A stretch of DNA of 64,000 nt from an uncultured Lachnospiraceae bacterium (GTDB lineage: Bacteria > Bacillota > Clostridia > Lachnospirales > Lachnospiraceae). The notes beneath the pieces were generated by a model. That model worked only from the letters and a program-made list of their open reading frames with translations. It searched no databases and was not told where the DNA came from. Below, in pieces: positions 16,506 through 26,181 of the stretch. The stretch covers positions 62,001 through 126,000 of the forward strand of contig CANRFJ010000002.1 of the NCBI GenBank assembly GCA_947629865.1. Reading direction: 5' to 3'. The first letter of the stretch is position 1. Each line of letters begins with the position of its first letter. Both the position numbers and the translations under genes were made by a program.

Positions 16506-18913
16506 GTCAGAGTTATAATCCCAAGGAGATTGAAAAGAAATGGCAGAATATATGGGAGGAGGAGAAGGCTTTCCGGGCCTCTGCGGATTACACCAGGCCC
16601 AAATACTATGCGCTGGTAGAATTTCCCTATCCGTCGGGACAGGGACTTCATGTGGGGCACCCAAGACCGTATACGGCTCTGGATATTGTGGCGCGCAAGC
16701 GCCGTATGCAGGGCTATAACGTACTCTTTCCCATGGGCTGGGACGCCTTTGGCCTTCCGACAGAGAATTATGCGATAAAGAATAAAATACACCCAAGGGA
16801 AGTGACAGAGAAAAACGTGGCTCACTTCAAGGAGCAGCTCCAGGCGCTGGGATACTCCTTTGACTGGGACAGGGAGATAAACACCACGGATCCGGCCTAT
16901 TACAAATGGACGCAGTGGATTTTCCTGAAATTGTTCAAAGCGGGCCTGGCTTACAAGACGGAGATGCCGATCAACTGGTGTCCGTCCTGCAAGTGCGGTC
17001 TTGCCAATGAGGAAGTGGTGAACGGCGTCTGCGACCGGTGCGGCAGTCCGGTTGTCCGCAGGGTAAAAAGCCAGTGGATGCTGAAGATCACCGAATACGC
17101 CGACAAACTGATTGACGACCTGGACGGCCTCGATTACATTGAGCGCGTGAAAGTGCAGCAGAAAAACTGGATCGGACGCTCCCACGGAGCCGAGGTGGAT
17201 TTTGCCCTGAAGGGCAAGGACGAGTCGCTGCGGATTTATACCACCCGGCCGGACACGCTTTTCGGCGTGACATACATGGTAGTGTCTCCGGAGCACCCGT
17301 ATCTGGATAAATATAAAGACGAGATAAAAAACTGGGATGCGATTGTCGAATACAGGGAGATGGCCGCCCGCAAATCGGATTTTGAGAGGACGGAGCTGGC
17401 GAAGGACAAAACCGGCGTGGCCATCGACGGTCTCTCCGCGGTCAATCCGGTCAACGGAGAGGAAATACCCATCTGGGTGTCCGATTATGTCCTGATGAGT
17501 TACGGTACCGGAGCGATCATGGCGGTACCGGCCCATGACACGAGGGACTGGGAATTCGCCAGAAAATTCGATCTCCCGATTGTCGAGGTCATCGCCGGCG
17601 GCAACGTGCAGGAGGAGGCCTTTACCGACGTGGCTACCGGCACGTTGGTCAATTCCGGTTTTCTCACGGGCATGTCCGTGGAGGATGCCAAGAAAGCCAT
17701 CATTGACTGGCTGGTGGAGAAGGGCGTCGGGACGGCCAAGAAAAATTTCAAACTCCGCGACTGGGTGTTCTCCAGACAGAGATACTGGGGCGAGCCCATT
17801 CCGATTGTCAAATGCGAGAAGTGCGGTTATGTGCCGGTGCCGGAGGAAGAACTTCCTCTGGAGCTGCCGGAGGTAGAGAACTATATGCCGACGGATAACG
17901 GGGAATCCCCCCTTGCAAATATCCGTTCCTGGGTGGAGACCACCTGTCCGTGCTGCGGAGGAAAGGCGGAGCGTGAGACCGACACCATGCCTCAGTGGGC
18001 CGGTTCCTCCTGGTATTTCCTGCGCTATATCGATCCGGACAACACGGAGGCGCTGGCGGGCAGGGAAGCGCTCGACTACTGGCTGCCGGTGGACTGGTAC
18101 AACGGTGGCATGGAGCACACAACCCTGCACCTTCTGTACTCGCGGTTCTGGCATAAATTCTTATATGACGAAAAGGTAGTGCCGACGAAGGAGCCGTATC
18201 AGAAGCGCACCTCCCATGGTATGATTCTGGGTGAGAACGGCGAGAAGATGAGTAAATCCAGGGGAAATGTCGTCAATCCGGATGATATTGTTCGGGACTA
18301 CGGGGCGGATACCCTGCGTACCTACGAGATGTTCATCGGCGCATTCGACGCGGCGGCAGCCTGGTCGGAGGACGGTGTAAAGGGCTGTCGGCGGTTCCTG
18401 GAACGTGTGTGGAAGTGCCGCGATATGGTGACAGAGGAGAGCGGTTACTCCCGTGATTTAGAGACGAAGATACACCAGACAATTAAAAAGGTAAGCAATG
18501 ATTTTGAGACTTTGAAATACAATACGGCGATTGCCGCCATGATGGCGTTAGTCAACGATTTTTACAAGGCGGGCAGCGTGACGAGAGACGAATTTAAGAC
18601 GCTGCTTCTTTTGTTGAATCCGGTCGCCCCTCATATCACGGAGGAGCTGTGGAGCGAATTGCAGTACGGCGGAAGGCTGTACCAGAGCAGCTGGCCGGAA
18701 TATGACGAGGCCATGACGGTGGAAAAAGTGCAGGAAATCGGCGTGCAGGTAAACGGTAAAGTGCGCGCGGTAGTGGCGCTGGCGCTGGACGCTTCCAAAG
18801 AGGAGGCGCTGGCAGCCGGAAAAGAGGCTGTGGCAGACAAACTCGCGGGAAAAGAGATAGTCAAAGAAATTTATGTGCCGGGACGCATCATTAACCTTGT
18901 GGTTAAAGGTTAG
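16502..18913 (+). CDS. leuS: Leucyl-tRNA synthetase
   Basis: An 803-residue class Ia synthetase that charges tRNA-Leu. The HIGH-type motif is in [14 protein letters not shown] (residues about 48-61), the CP1 editing domain carries [14 protein letters not shown], a zinc-type Cys cluster occurs at [21 protein letters not shown] and another at CEKCGYVP, and the KMSKS motif is [10 protein letters not shown] near residue 582. The C-terminal anticodon and leucine-specific domains end in [15 protein letters not shown]. The ATG lies within the end of the L,D-transpeptidase gene with GGAGGAGAAAG before it. No T-box leader lies in front of it, unlike leuA at the other end of the window. Confidence 0.95.
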   Translation: MSQSYNPKEIEKKWQNIWEEEKAFRASADYTRPKYYALVEFPYPSGQGLHVGHPRPYTALDIVARKRRMQGYNVLFPMGWDAFGLPTENYAIKNKIHPREVTEKNVAHFKEQLQALGYSFDWDREINTTDPAYYKWTQWIFLKLFKAGLAYKTEMPINWCPSCKCGLANEEVVNGVCDRCGSPVVRRVKSQWMLKITEYADKLIDDLDGLDYIERVKVQQKNWIGRSHGAEVDFALKGKDESLRIYTTRPDTLFGVTYMVVSPEHPYLDKYKDEIKNWDAIVEYREMAARKSDFERTELAKDKTGVAIDGLSAVNPVNGEEIPIWVSDYVLMSYGTGAIMAVPAHDTRDWEFARKFDLPIVEVIAGGNVQEEAFTDVATGTLVNSGFLTGMSVEDAKKAIIDWLVEKGVGTAKKNFKLRDWVFSRQRYWGEPIPIVKCEKCGYVPVPEEELPLELPEVENYMPTDNGESPLANIRSWVETTCPCCGGKAERETDTMPQWAGSSWYFLRYIDPDNTEALAGREALDYWLPVDWYNGGMEHTTLHLLYSRFWHKFLYDEKVVPTKEPYQKRTSHGMILGENGEKMSKSRGNVVNPDDIVRDYGADTLRTYEMFIGAFDAAAAWSEDGVKGCRRFLERVWKCRDMVTEESGYSRDLETKIHQTIKKVSNDFETLKYNTAIAAMMALVNDFYKAGSVTRDEFKTLLLLLNPVAPHITEELWSELQYGGRLYQSSWPEYDEAMTVEKVQEIGVQVNGKVRAVVALALDASKEEALAAGKEAVADKLAGKEIVKEIYVPGRIINLVVKG

Positions 18914-18941
18914 GATACCTGGGGATATATGGAGGTAAGAG

Positions 18942-21206
18942 TTGAAGGTAACAGTTATCATTCCCTATCATAATGAAAAAAAGTATATAGGGGACTGTCT
19001 GGACAGTCTGTGGGATCAGACCATGCAGGATATGGAGGCAATCGTAGTCTGCGATGACTGTGACGCAGAGGCGGTGTCAGAACTTCGGGAGCGGGCGGAG
19101 AAAAGCCCCTTTCCGTTGACGGTGCTGGAGCTGACAGAGGGACACGGAACAGCGGCCGCCCGGAATATGGGAATCCGCAACAGCCAGGGCGAGTATGTGC
19201 TGTTTCTGGACTGTGACGATTATCTTGAGACCTACGCGCTGGAGGAAATGCTTTCCCAGGCGGAGGGCAGGGACATAGTATATGCCAGACATGCCGGAAC
19301 GTGGTATGGAAGGCGTGTGTACTATGACAACGGCAAACAGCTCTATGCACAGAATACCGGCAAGAGCATTGAGGAAGAAGATGATGAGCAGGATCCCGAC
19401 AGGGAGTCCGACGAGCCGGACAGCCGGGAGGAACTGGTACAGGAGGACGAGTGGTTACAGACATTCGATATGTTTATCCACAACTGTTCTTCCTTCCAGG
19501 GTATCACAGCGCTCGGGATGTTGGTGCGCAGAGACTATATCCGGGAGAGAGAGTATTTCTTTGATGAGAGCTATACCTATTACACCGATTTGCCCTATGC
19601 AATCCGGCTGCTGTGCGACACAGAGAGGACGGGACATATCTCCAAGACGCTCTATATCAAGAGGAGACACAATGATCCAATCAACCTGCCGTCGCTGGGA
19701 CAGATTTCCGACGATAAGAAAAAGCACAGAGAAGCAATGCGGGCCTATCAGGAAATAAAGGAGATTATCCGCGGGCGCGGTGAGGCGGAGATTATGCTGG
19801 ACCGCAAATTCATAAAATATTATGTGACAAAGATTGCGCGTTACTATGTAACGGCGGGGAAAAAGGACGGGGAGGAAATCTATAAGCAGTCACTCCGGTG
19901 CCTGCCCCTTATCACAGACGGAGCCAAACAGAAGTCGATGAGGTATACAAGGAGCCTCCTGAAACTCTCCCAGAAGAAAGGGCCGGCCGAGATTGCCAAA
20001 AAAGTGAGTCGCCACAGCTCGATACAGACGCTGGGACGCATCATCACGAGCCGCTCCGCCATGCGCAAGTACCTGTACCGCAAGGTATTCAGCCGCATGA
20101 AGCTGCTTGACAATGTAGTTCTCATGGAGAGCTTTTTCGGGCGAAATTACTCAGACAGCCCCAAGTATATATACGAGTATCTGAACAGCCAATATCCGGA
20201 CAGATACAGGTATGTATGGATTTTTTCCGACCGCAGGAGGAGAAGGGAGGAAAAACTACCCTATTCGTCCAAAAAGGTAATCCGGTTCAGCCTTCGGTAT
20301 TTTTATTACATGGCGCGGGCAAAATATATTGTGTTCAACGGGCGTCAGCCGCAGTACTTCATAAAACGGAAGGGAAATGTATTCCTTCAGACATGGCACG
20401 GCACGCCCCTGAAAAAACTGGTCTTTGACATGGACGAGGTGACGACGGCTTCGCCCCTGTACAAAAAACAGTTTTATATCCAGACGCGTTCCTGGGACTA
20501 TCTGGTAGCGCCGAACCGGTTTTCGGAGGAGGTATTCCGCCACGCCTTTATGTACGACGGCAAGATGCTGGAGACCGGATACCCCCGCAATGATATTCTC
20601 CACCTGGAGGATAAGTCCGGATTGACGGCGGAGATCAAGCGCGAGCTTGGTATCGACGAGGACAAAAAGGTAATCCTGTACGCGCCGACCTGGCGGGACG
20701 ATGAATTCTACGCCTCGGCCCAGTACAAATTTACCCTCAAACTGGACATGGACAAATTGATGCGTGAGCTGGGGGACGAGTATGTGCTGCTACTACGCAC
20801 CCACTACTTTGTTGTTGACAATCTGGATTTGTCCCCTTATGTCGGTTTTGCTTACAACGTGAGCCAGTACAACGACATCGCGAGACTGTATCTGATCTCC
20901 GATGTCCTGATTACAGACTATTCCTCGGTATTTTTCGACTATGCAAATCTGAGGCGGCCGATGCTGTTTTTCACCTATGATCTTGAGAAATACCGCAGCG
21001 TTCTGCGGGGTTTCTATATAGATGTGGAGGAGGAACTGCCGGGGCCTATGCTCTTTGACACGGACGAGGTACTCAGGGCCATGAAAAACCTGCCGGAGAT
21101 TGAAGAAAAATACAGAGAGAAATACGATAAATTTTACGATAAATACTGTGCCTGGGAGGACGGCAACGCCACCCGCAAAGTGGTTGAAACAGTATTCGGA
21201 AAATAG
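18942..21206 (+). CDS. GT2 glycosyltransferase fused to CDP-glycerol glycerophosphotransferase domain
   Basis: A 754-residue two-domain protein. Residues 1-290 are a GT-A family 2 glycosyltransferase (VTVIIPYHNEKKYIGDCLDSL, and the metal-binding FLDCDDYLE); an acidic insert (EEEDDEQDPDRESDEPD) follows it. Residues about 385-750 are a teichoic-acid-type glycerophosphotransferase domain: MESFFGRNYSDSPKY, LQTWHGTPLKKL, LYAPTWRDDEF and TDYSSVFFDYA. Such proteins build or prime poly(glycerol phosphate)-like or phosphate-linked surface glycans at the inner membrane face. TTG is the start, five bases after GGAGGT. It is the first of three such genes, only 12 bp before the next. Confidence 0.87.
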   Translation: MKVTVIIPYHNEKKYIGDCLDSLWDQTMQDMEAIVVCDDCDAEAVSELRERAEKSPFPLTVLELTEGHGTAAARNMGIRNSQGEYVLFLDCDDYLETYALEEMLSQAEGRDIVYARHAGTWYGRRVYYDNGKQLYAQNTGKSIEEEDDEQDPDRESDEPDSREELVQEDEWLQTFDMFIHNCSSFQGITALGMLVRRDYIREREYFFDESYTYYTDLPYAIRLLCDTERTGHISKTLYIKRRHNDPINLPSLGQISDDKKKHREAMRAYQEIKEIIRGRGEAEIMLDRKFIKYYVTKIARYYVTAGKKDGEEIYKQSLRCLPLITDGAKQKSMRYTRSLLKLSQKKGPAEIAKKVSRHSSIQTLGRIITSRSAMRKYLYRKVFSRMKLLDNVVLMESFFGRNYSDSPKYIYEYLNSQYPDRYRYVWIFSDRRRRREEKLPYSSKKVIRFSLRYFYYMARAKYIVFNGRQPQYFIKRKGNVFLQTWHGTPLKKLVFDMDEVTTASPLYKKQFYIQTRSWDYLVAPNRFSEEVFRHAFMYDGKMLETGYPRNDILHLEDKSGLTAEIKRELGIDEDKKVILYAPTWRDDEFYASAQYKFTLKLDMDKLMRELGDEYVLLLRTHYFVVDNLDLSPYVGFAYNVSQYNDIARLYLISDVLITDYSSVFFDYANLRRPMLFFTYDLEKYRSVLRGFYIDVEEELPGPMLFDTDEVLRAMKNLPEIEEKYREKYDKFYDKYCAWEDGNATRKVVETVFGK

Positions 21207-21218
21207 GAGTGTGTTACC

Positions 21219-23618
21219 ATGTCGAAGGTAAGTATTATTATTCCCTATCTGAAGGGGCAGACCTATCTGGAAGAATGTGTGGAAAGCGTGGAAAAGCAGG
21301 GGCTGGACGACTATGAAATTATTGTGGTAAACGATAAGGACGGTCATTCGGTTCCCGACTCTGTGTCGGAGAGAGCGCTCGTAAAAGTGTATAACGCCAT
21401 AGAGGAACTGCCCGCAGAGGTTCTCCGCGCCAATGAGGAGCGGGGCAAGCTCATACGCGAAAGGCGGATCCAGGAATCGGTGGAAAAGCGCATGTCCAGA
21501 GCGGAGCGCCGCCGGATTGCGTTGGAAAAAAGCGGAAGCCAGAGCGTCTATACGGAGAGCCAGCTGTATCCGGACGAGGGGGAGTTGACAGAGGAGTATG
21601 AGGAAAAAATTGACGAGGTGAATCCCTTTGGTGTGGCAGTGTGCCGGAATATCGGAATCAAAAAGGCCACGGGGAAGTATGTCTATTTCATTGACTGCGA
21701 CGACTATGTGCTGGAGGGGGCGCTGCCCCGCCTGCTGAAACTGGCCGAGGAGAAGGACTCCCTGATTACGACCGGCAATAAATACAGTTCCTGGTTCAAG
21801 CCGACGAATTTTACTTTTGAGAGATCCAGTCAGGAGACTTTTATCGAGGGAATCGAACAGATGACGGGCGACGTCCTGAAAAAGCGCTTTGAGGAAATGT
21901 TCTCAGTCGGCCATCTGTTGATTCAGCGCGCGTTCCTGATGGAACACGGCATTGAATTTGACGAGGAGAACACCTATTACAGCGATATGCGCTTTGTGGT
22001 TCAGGCTCTGCAGGCCGCCGGCGACCGAATGTGGGTGGACGGCGACAGCCTGTATGTGTGGCGGCACCGCAACGACCGGATCCATCTGCCGGCCCTGTGC
22101 CAGAAGAAGCGCTCGAAGCGGGGGCGCGAGTTTATGGATTCCTACAGCCGTTCCCACGCCTTCCTCACGGAGAAGGACGTGGCGCTCCGTCAGGCGCTTG
22201 ACCGCTCTCTGGTGCGTTTTTCCCTGAGCAAATTTCCGGTGCGCATCCGGGGGGAGCAGGCGCGGCGTTACACGGAGGCCATGCAGCAGATTCCCGACTG
22301 GAGAGCGCTGATGAAGGAGTTCCGGTTTCTGGAGAGAAGGGAGCTTGGCTTTGTGCGCCGGGGGAAATACCGCATGGCGAAGCCGGTCAGCAGGGTGAGT
22401 ACCTGGCTGCGGAAGAAAAAGGGAGTGTTTGGCAGCCGTATACAGTGGTACCGGGTACTGGAAAAGTATATCTTTAAGAAGATGCCCCTCCGCCACGACT
22501 GGATTTTTATTGAGAGCTTTTTTGGTAAGAGTTATTCGGACAGCCCGAAATACCTCTACGAATATCTGCAGAGGACGCGGGGGAACAAGTACCGTTATAT
22601 CTGGGTTCTGAACCAGAAATCGGCGGCGCTGAAGAAGTCCGGCAGACATACCCGTTGCAAGATGAACAGTCTGCGCTATGTGTACTACGCGGCCCGGAGC
22701 GGCTACCGCATTTTCAATGTGCGCCAGCCGATGTGGTGCAAAAAGAGAGCGGGTATTGTCTTTTTGCAGACCTGGCACGGCACGCCGCTCAAGCGCCTTG
22801 CCTTCGACCTCGACGATATTTTCGCCGCCAGCCAGAATCACAAAATGCAATTTTATGAGCAGGGCAGGGAGTGGAACTATCTGGTGTCTGCCAACCGTTT
22901 TTCCACGGACGTTTTTGAGAGGGCCTTTGTATATAACAGAGACAGGATACTGGAATACGGTTATCCGCGCAACGATATTCTCTATGCGGACAACCGCGAC
23001 GAGATTGCAGAGGAGGTAAAGAGGGAGTTTGGGATCCCGAAGGACAAGCGTGTCATTCTCTATGCACCGACCTGGCGGGACGACCAGTTTTATGAAAAGG
23101 GGCGCTACAAATTCCATCTGGCGATGGATCTGGATCTGATGCGTCGGGAGTTTGAAAAGGACAGCGTGATCCTGCTGCGCACCCATTACCACATTGCCGA
23201 TATACTGGATTTGTCCGAATATGCTGGATTTGTATATAACGGAAGCCAGTACGAGGACGTATCCCGTCTGTATCTGGCGTCGGATATCTGCATTACGGAT
23301 TACTCCTCGGTATTTTTTGACTATGCCAATCTGAAGCGGCCGATTTTGTTTTTCACATACGACTATGATTCCTATGCGGACGAAATCCGCGGCCTCTACA
23401 TCGACATGGAGAAGGAACTGCCGGGGCCTGTCCTCCGCACCAATGAGGCCGTCGTGGAGGCGCTTCACAACATGGACGCCATCACCGAGGCCTACCATGA
23501 CCGCTATGAAAAATTCTATGAGAGATTCTGCAGTATAGACGATGGACACGCCTCGGAGCGGATCATCGAGAAGATATTTGGCGAGAGCGAGAAAAAGGAA
23601 AAGGGCAGCGCCTCATAG
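21219..23618 (+). CDS. GT2 glycosyltransferase fused to CDP-glycerol glycerophosphotransferase domain (second copy)
   Basis: A 799-residue paralogue of the preceding protein with the same order: GT2 domain (KVSIIIPYLKGQTYLEECVES, FIDCDDYVLEG) and glycerophosphotransferase domain (IESFFGKSYSDSPKY, LQTWHGTPLKRL, LYAPTWRDDQF, TDYSSVFFDYA). The GT2 part is odd: after VVNDKDG an insert of about 90 highly charged residues (rich in R, E, K; for example RGKLIRERRIQESVEKRMSR) separates the nucleotide-binding strand from the AVCRNIGIKKATG segment. It may be a coiled-coil contact. The linker between domains is very basic. Spacing of 12 bp upstream and a few bases downstream supports one transcript for the three genes. 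Confidence 0.87.
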   Translation: MSKVSIIIPYLKGQTYLEECVESVEKQGLDDYEIIVVNDKDGHSVPDSVSERALVKVYNAIEELPAEVLRANEERGKLIRERRIQESVEKRMSRAERRRIALEKSGSQSVYTESQLYPDEGELTEEYEEKIDEVNPFGVAVCRNIGIKKATGKYVYFIDCDDYVLEGALPRLLKLAEEKDSLITTGNKYSSWFKPTNFTFERSSQETFIEGIEQMTGDVLKKRFEEMFSVGHLLIQRAFLMEHGIEFDEENTYYSDMRFVVQALQAAGDRMWVDGDSLYVWRHRNDRIHLPALCQKKRSKRGREFMDSYSRSHAFLTEKDVALRQALDRSLVRFSLSKFPVRIRGEQARRYTEAMQQIPDWRALMKEFRFLERRELGFVRRGKYRMAKPVSRVSTWLRKKKGVFGSRIQWYRVLEKYIFKKMPLRHDWIFIESFFGKSYSDSPKYLYEYLQRTRGNKYRYIWVLNQKSAALKKSGRHTRCKMNSLRYVYYAARSGYRIFNVRQPMWCKKRAGIVFLQTWHGTPLKRLAFDLDDIFAASQNHKMQFYEQGREWNYLVSANRFSTDVFERAFVYNRDRILEYGYPRNDILYADNRDEIAEEVKREFGIPKDKRVILYAPTWRDDQFYEKGRYKFHLAMDLDLMRREFEKDSVILLRTHYHIADILDLSEYAGFVYNGSQYEDVSRLYLASDICITDYSSVFFDYANLKRPILFFTYDYDSYADEIRGLYIDMEKELPGPVLRTNEAVVEALHNMDAITEAYHDRYEKFYERFCSIDDGHASERIIEKIFGESEKKEKGSAS

Positions 23619-23639
23619 AGTATGAGAGGAGTGCAGAGC

Positions 23640-24818
23640 GTGGGAAAATTGCTTCATAAAACCGCAAAGGGCGCAGTGGTTCTCCTATACCGTCTTATGT
23701 GTGCGGTACTTCCGGTAAAGAAAAATCGTGTTGTCTTTGACAGCAGCGTGGGGAAAAATTATGCCGGAAATCCGAGACATATATATGAGTATCTTGTGGC
23801 GAACGGCTATGATATGCGCTGGGACTGCATCTGGTTTTATGAGCGCGAGCGATATGACATTCCCGGCATGAGCCGTCAGGTGCGCTTTGGGCGTCTGCGC
23901 TATCTGTACTATATGGCTACGGCCAGGATATGGGTATTTGACAGCAGGCAGCCGGAGTTTCTTATCCGTCGGAGGGACACCCTCTATATCCAGACATGGC
24001 ACGGCACGCCGCTGAAAAAACTGGCGCTGGATATGGAAGATGTGTTTATGGTGCGCGAGAGCGATATTGACGCCTACAAAAAACATTTTGTCCGGAATGT
24101 GGAGACCTGGGACTGTCTGATCTCCCAGAACCCCTTTTCCAGTGAAATCTTTCGCCGGGCTTTTGCCTTCAAAAAGGAGATATTGGAGATCGGTTATCCG
24201 CGCAACGACATTTTATTCAGGGAAAATACGCCGGAGGCAATACGGCGGTACCGACGCGAGCTGGGGCTTCCGCAGGACAAAAAAATTATCCTCTATGCCC
24301 CGACCTGGCGGGACGATGAATACTCTGCGGACGACAGATATGAATTCCGCCCGAAGATTTCCTTTTCAAAGATGCAGGAGGAACTGGGGAATGAGTATGT
24401 CATGATTGTAAAATACCATTACCTCATCATGGACGCCGTGGACTGGTCCCCGTATAAGGGATTTATCTATCATTTTGACCAGAGTTCGGATATAGCGGAG
24501 CTATTCCTGGTGTCCGATATTCTTGTGACAGACTATTCCTCGGTTATGTTTGACTACAGCATTTTACAGCGGCCGATGTTTTTTTATGCCTATGACTTTT
24601 ACAAATATAAAGACGAGCTGAGGGGCTTTTACTTTGACTACCACGGGGAGATGCCGGGGCCGGTTTCCTATGATACGGAGGGACTGATCGCGGATATCCG
24701 GAGCTACGACTCGTCGGAGTATGAGGAAAAGTATCGGAGATTCCGCGAGAAATATAATTCTGTCGATGACGGGAGGGCATCCGCCCGCGTGCTGGAGCGC
24801 ATGGCCCGCCTGATGTAA
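23640..24818 (+). CDS. CDP-glycerol glycerophosphotransferase family protein
   Basis: A 392-residue single-domain member of the teichoic acid glycerophosphotransferase family, lacking the GT2 domain of its two neighbours. Motifs: FDSSVGKNYAGNPRH, IQTWHGTPLKKLALDMED, LYAPTWRDDEY and TDYSSVMFDYS. It likely transfers glycerol-phosphate (or another CDP-polyol phosphate) units, as a primase or polymerase for a wall or lipid-linked polymer. GTG at 23640 is preferred: GAGAGGAG lies 9 bases before it, while the in-frame ATG at 23622 has no ribosome site. The N-terminus has an amphipathic basic segment typical for membrane association. luxS follows after 18 bp. Confidence 0.85.
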   Translation: MGKLLHKTAKGAVVLLYRLMCAVLPVKKNRVVFDSSVGKNYAGNPRHIYEYLVANGYDMRWDCIWFYERERYDIPGMSRQVRFGRLRYLYYMATARIWVFDSRQPEFLIRRRDTLYIQTWHGTPLKKLALDMEDVFMVRESDIDAYKKHFVRNVETWDCLISQNPFSSEIFRRAFAFKKEILEIGYPRNDILFRENTPEAIRRYRRELGLPQDKKIILYAPTWRDDEYSADDRYEFRPKISFSKMQEELGNEYVMIVKYHYLIMDAVDWSPYKGFIYHFDQSSDIAELFLVSDILVTDYSSVMFDYSILQRPMFFYAYDFYKYKDELRGFYFDYHGEMPGPVSYDTEGLIADIRSYDSSEYEEKYRRFREKYNSVDDGRASARVLERMARLM

Positions 24819-24836
24819 AAAAGATTGGAGAAGAAC

Positions 24837-25313
24837 ATGGAGACAATTGCAAGCTTTACCGTAGACCACATGAAATTGCTGCCGGGTGTGTACGTCAGCC
24901 GGAAGGATAGTACCGGCCGCGATGTAGTCACAACCTTTGATATCCGCATGACGCGGCCGAATTTTGAACCGGTGATGAACACCGGAGAGATTCATACCAT
25001 CGAGCATCTTGGCGCCACCTTCCTGCGCAACCACGAGACCATGGGGAGCCAGATTATCTATTTTGGGCCGATGGGCTGCCGCACGGGTTTTTATCTGATC
25101 CTGGCGGGCGATTATGAATCGGAGGATATTGTGCCGCTTCTTCAGGAGATGTACGAGTATATCCGAACCTATCAGGGGGAGGTGCCGGGGGCGGCGCCGG
25201 AGTGCTGCGGCAACTATCTGGATATGAACCTCCCGATGGCGAGATATCTGGCGGATAAATTCCTGCGGGAGGTGCTTATGGACATTACCCCGGAGCGGTT
25301 GAAATATTCATAA
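24837..25313 (+). CDS. luxS: S-ribosylhomocysteine lyase
   Basis: A 158-residue LuxS enzyme that splits S-ribosylhomocysteine into homocysteine and the AI-2 precursor DPD in the activated methyl cycle. The metal site HTIEH, the FDIRMTRPN segment, GCRTGFYL and the ECCGNY Cys motif are all present, with the expected length. ATG at 24837 is 2 bases after the end of GGAGAAGAA. It lies immediately after the glycerophosphotransferase genes; cotranscription is possible but there is no functional reason for it that I can state. Confidence 0.95.
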   Translation: METIASFTVDHMKLLPGVYVSRKDSTGRDVVTTFDIRMTRPNFEPVMNTGEIHTIEHLGATFLRNHETMGSQIIYFGPMGCRTGFYLILAGDYESEDIVPLLQEMYEYIRTYQGEVPGAAPECCGNYLDMNLPMARYLADKFLREVLMDITPERLKYS

Positions 25314-25383
25314 TTGGGAGTATCCCTGCATAGGTATAGTAAAAAATAGCAGCGAATGATTGTTTCGGAGGCAGGGACGGAGA

Positions 25384-25872
25384 ATGTTAGAATGGGATAG
25401 CCGGATACAGAATAATCAAAGTATCAAAATTCTGAAGACGGCTATCCCGTTTTTCGACATTGACATCGGGGAACAGATCGATCTGGAAGGGCTTCTTGCG
25501 GCAGTCCGGCCGTTCAGCCGGGGCAGGGAGCGGCATGTGCTGGATATGATTCTGCAGTTTTTCCAGATGCGCCATATGATGGATATGCTTCAGGTAGTAC
25601 AGGCGATGCAGGAGATGCAGAGCCGGCAGGGAGAGACCTCTGCAGAGGCGGGAGCATCCGGGGAGACATTCGGCGAGGAATTCGGAGAGGCCTCTCCGGA
25701 GGCGGGAGACGAACGCCGGCAGCAGGCGGGCGCTCCGACGGACGGAATGTTCGAGATGCTGAAAAACTCCCTTTCGCCGGAGCAGCAGGATATGGTGGAC
25801 ATGGCGATGGCGGTGATGTCCATGATGCCCGCGGGACAGCAGGAAGGAGAACATGAGCCGGTCGATATTTGA
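25384..25872 (+). CDS. Hypothetical protein, methionine- and glutamate-rich
   Basis: A 162-residue protein I do not recognise. The N-terminal half is a mixed segment (LEWDSRIQNNQSIKILKTAIPF, then IDLEGLLAAVRPFSRGRERHV). The middle is a Met/Gln-rich helix (FFQMRHMMDMLQVVQAMQEMQ). A low-complexity Glu/Gly/Ala stretch follows and the end is again Met-rich and helical (SPEQQDMVDMAMAVMSMM). No signal peptide or membrane segment is seen. It overlaps the next gene by 20 bp, so the two products are probably made together and may interact. The start at ATG 25384 is uncertain, as GGAGG lies 12 bases away. Confidence 0.65.
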   Translation: MLEWDSRIQNNQSIKILKTAIPFFDIDIGEQIDLEGLLAAVRPFSRGRERHVLDMILQFFQMRHMMDMLQVVQAMQEMQSRQGETSAEAGASGETFGEEFGEASPEAGDERRQQAGAPTDGMFEMLKNSLSPEQQDMVDMAMAVMSMMPAGQQEGEHEPVDI

Positions 25873-26128
25873 CGAGTACGATATTTTCAAAACCATGCAC
25901 CCGGTAAAGGTAGAGGTGATGAAGGAGCTGGTAAACAGCGTGAACGGGAAGGGAATGAAGGAGGCCGCGCCGCTTATCATGGCGGCCGGAAGCCGTCTGC
26001 AGAGCCAGAATCTGTCCTTTACACCGGAGGAGGTAAGCGTCCTGATGGAGATACTGACAAAGGATATGAGCCCGAAGGACAGGGCGAAGGTCGAGATGAT
26101 GAAGAATATTGTCCGAAAAAAACGGTAG
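25853..26128 (+). CDS. Small hypothetical helical protein
   Basis: A 91-residue, helix-predicted protein (FDEYDIFKTMHPVKVEVMKEL; VSVLMEILTKDMSPKDRAKVEMMKN) with a basic end (IVRKKR). I do not recognise the family. It starts within the end of the preceding Met-rich gene, with AGGAAGGAG before the ATG, so it forms a two-gene unit with it. potA starts about 50 bp downstream; a short hairpin-free gap separates them, so read-through into the polyamine operon is possible. Confidence 0.65.
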   Translation: MSRSIFDEYDIFKTMHPVKVEVMKELVNSVNGKGMKEAAPLIMAAGSRLQSQNLSFTPEEVSVLMEILTKDMSPKDRAKVEMMKNIVRKKR

Positions 26129-26181
26129 AACCCTGAGCCGTTTTGTGATAAGATAACACTGATTTGAAATACAATGCAGAA

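Noticed and set aside
16358-18154. 598-codon minus-strand frame opposite leuS
   Set aside because: The plus strand is unmistakably leuS with all synthetase motifs; the opposite frame shows no domain or ribosome site.
21903-23549. 548-codon minus-strand frame opposite the second glycerophosphotransferase gene
   Set aside because: Antisense shadow of a clear two-domain enzyme, with no recognisable motifs.
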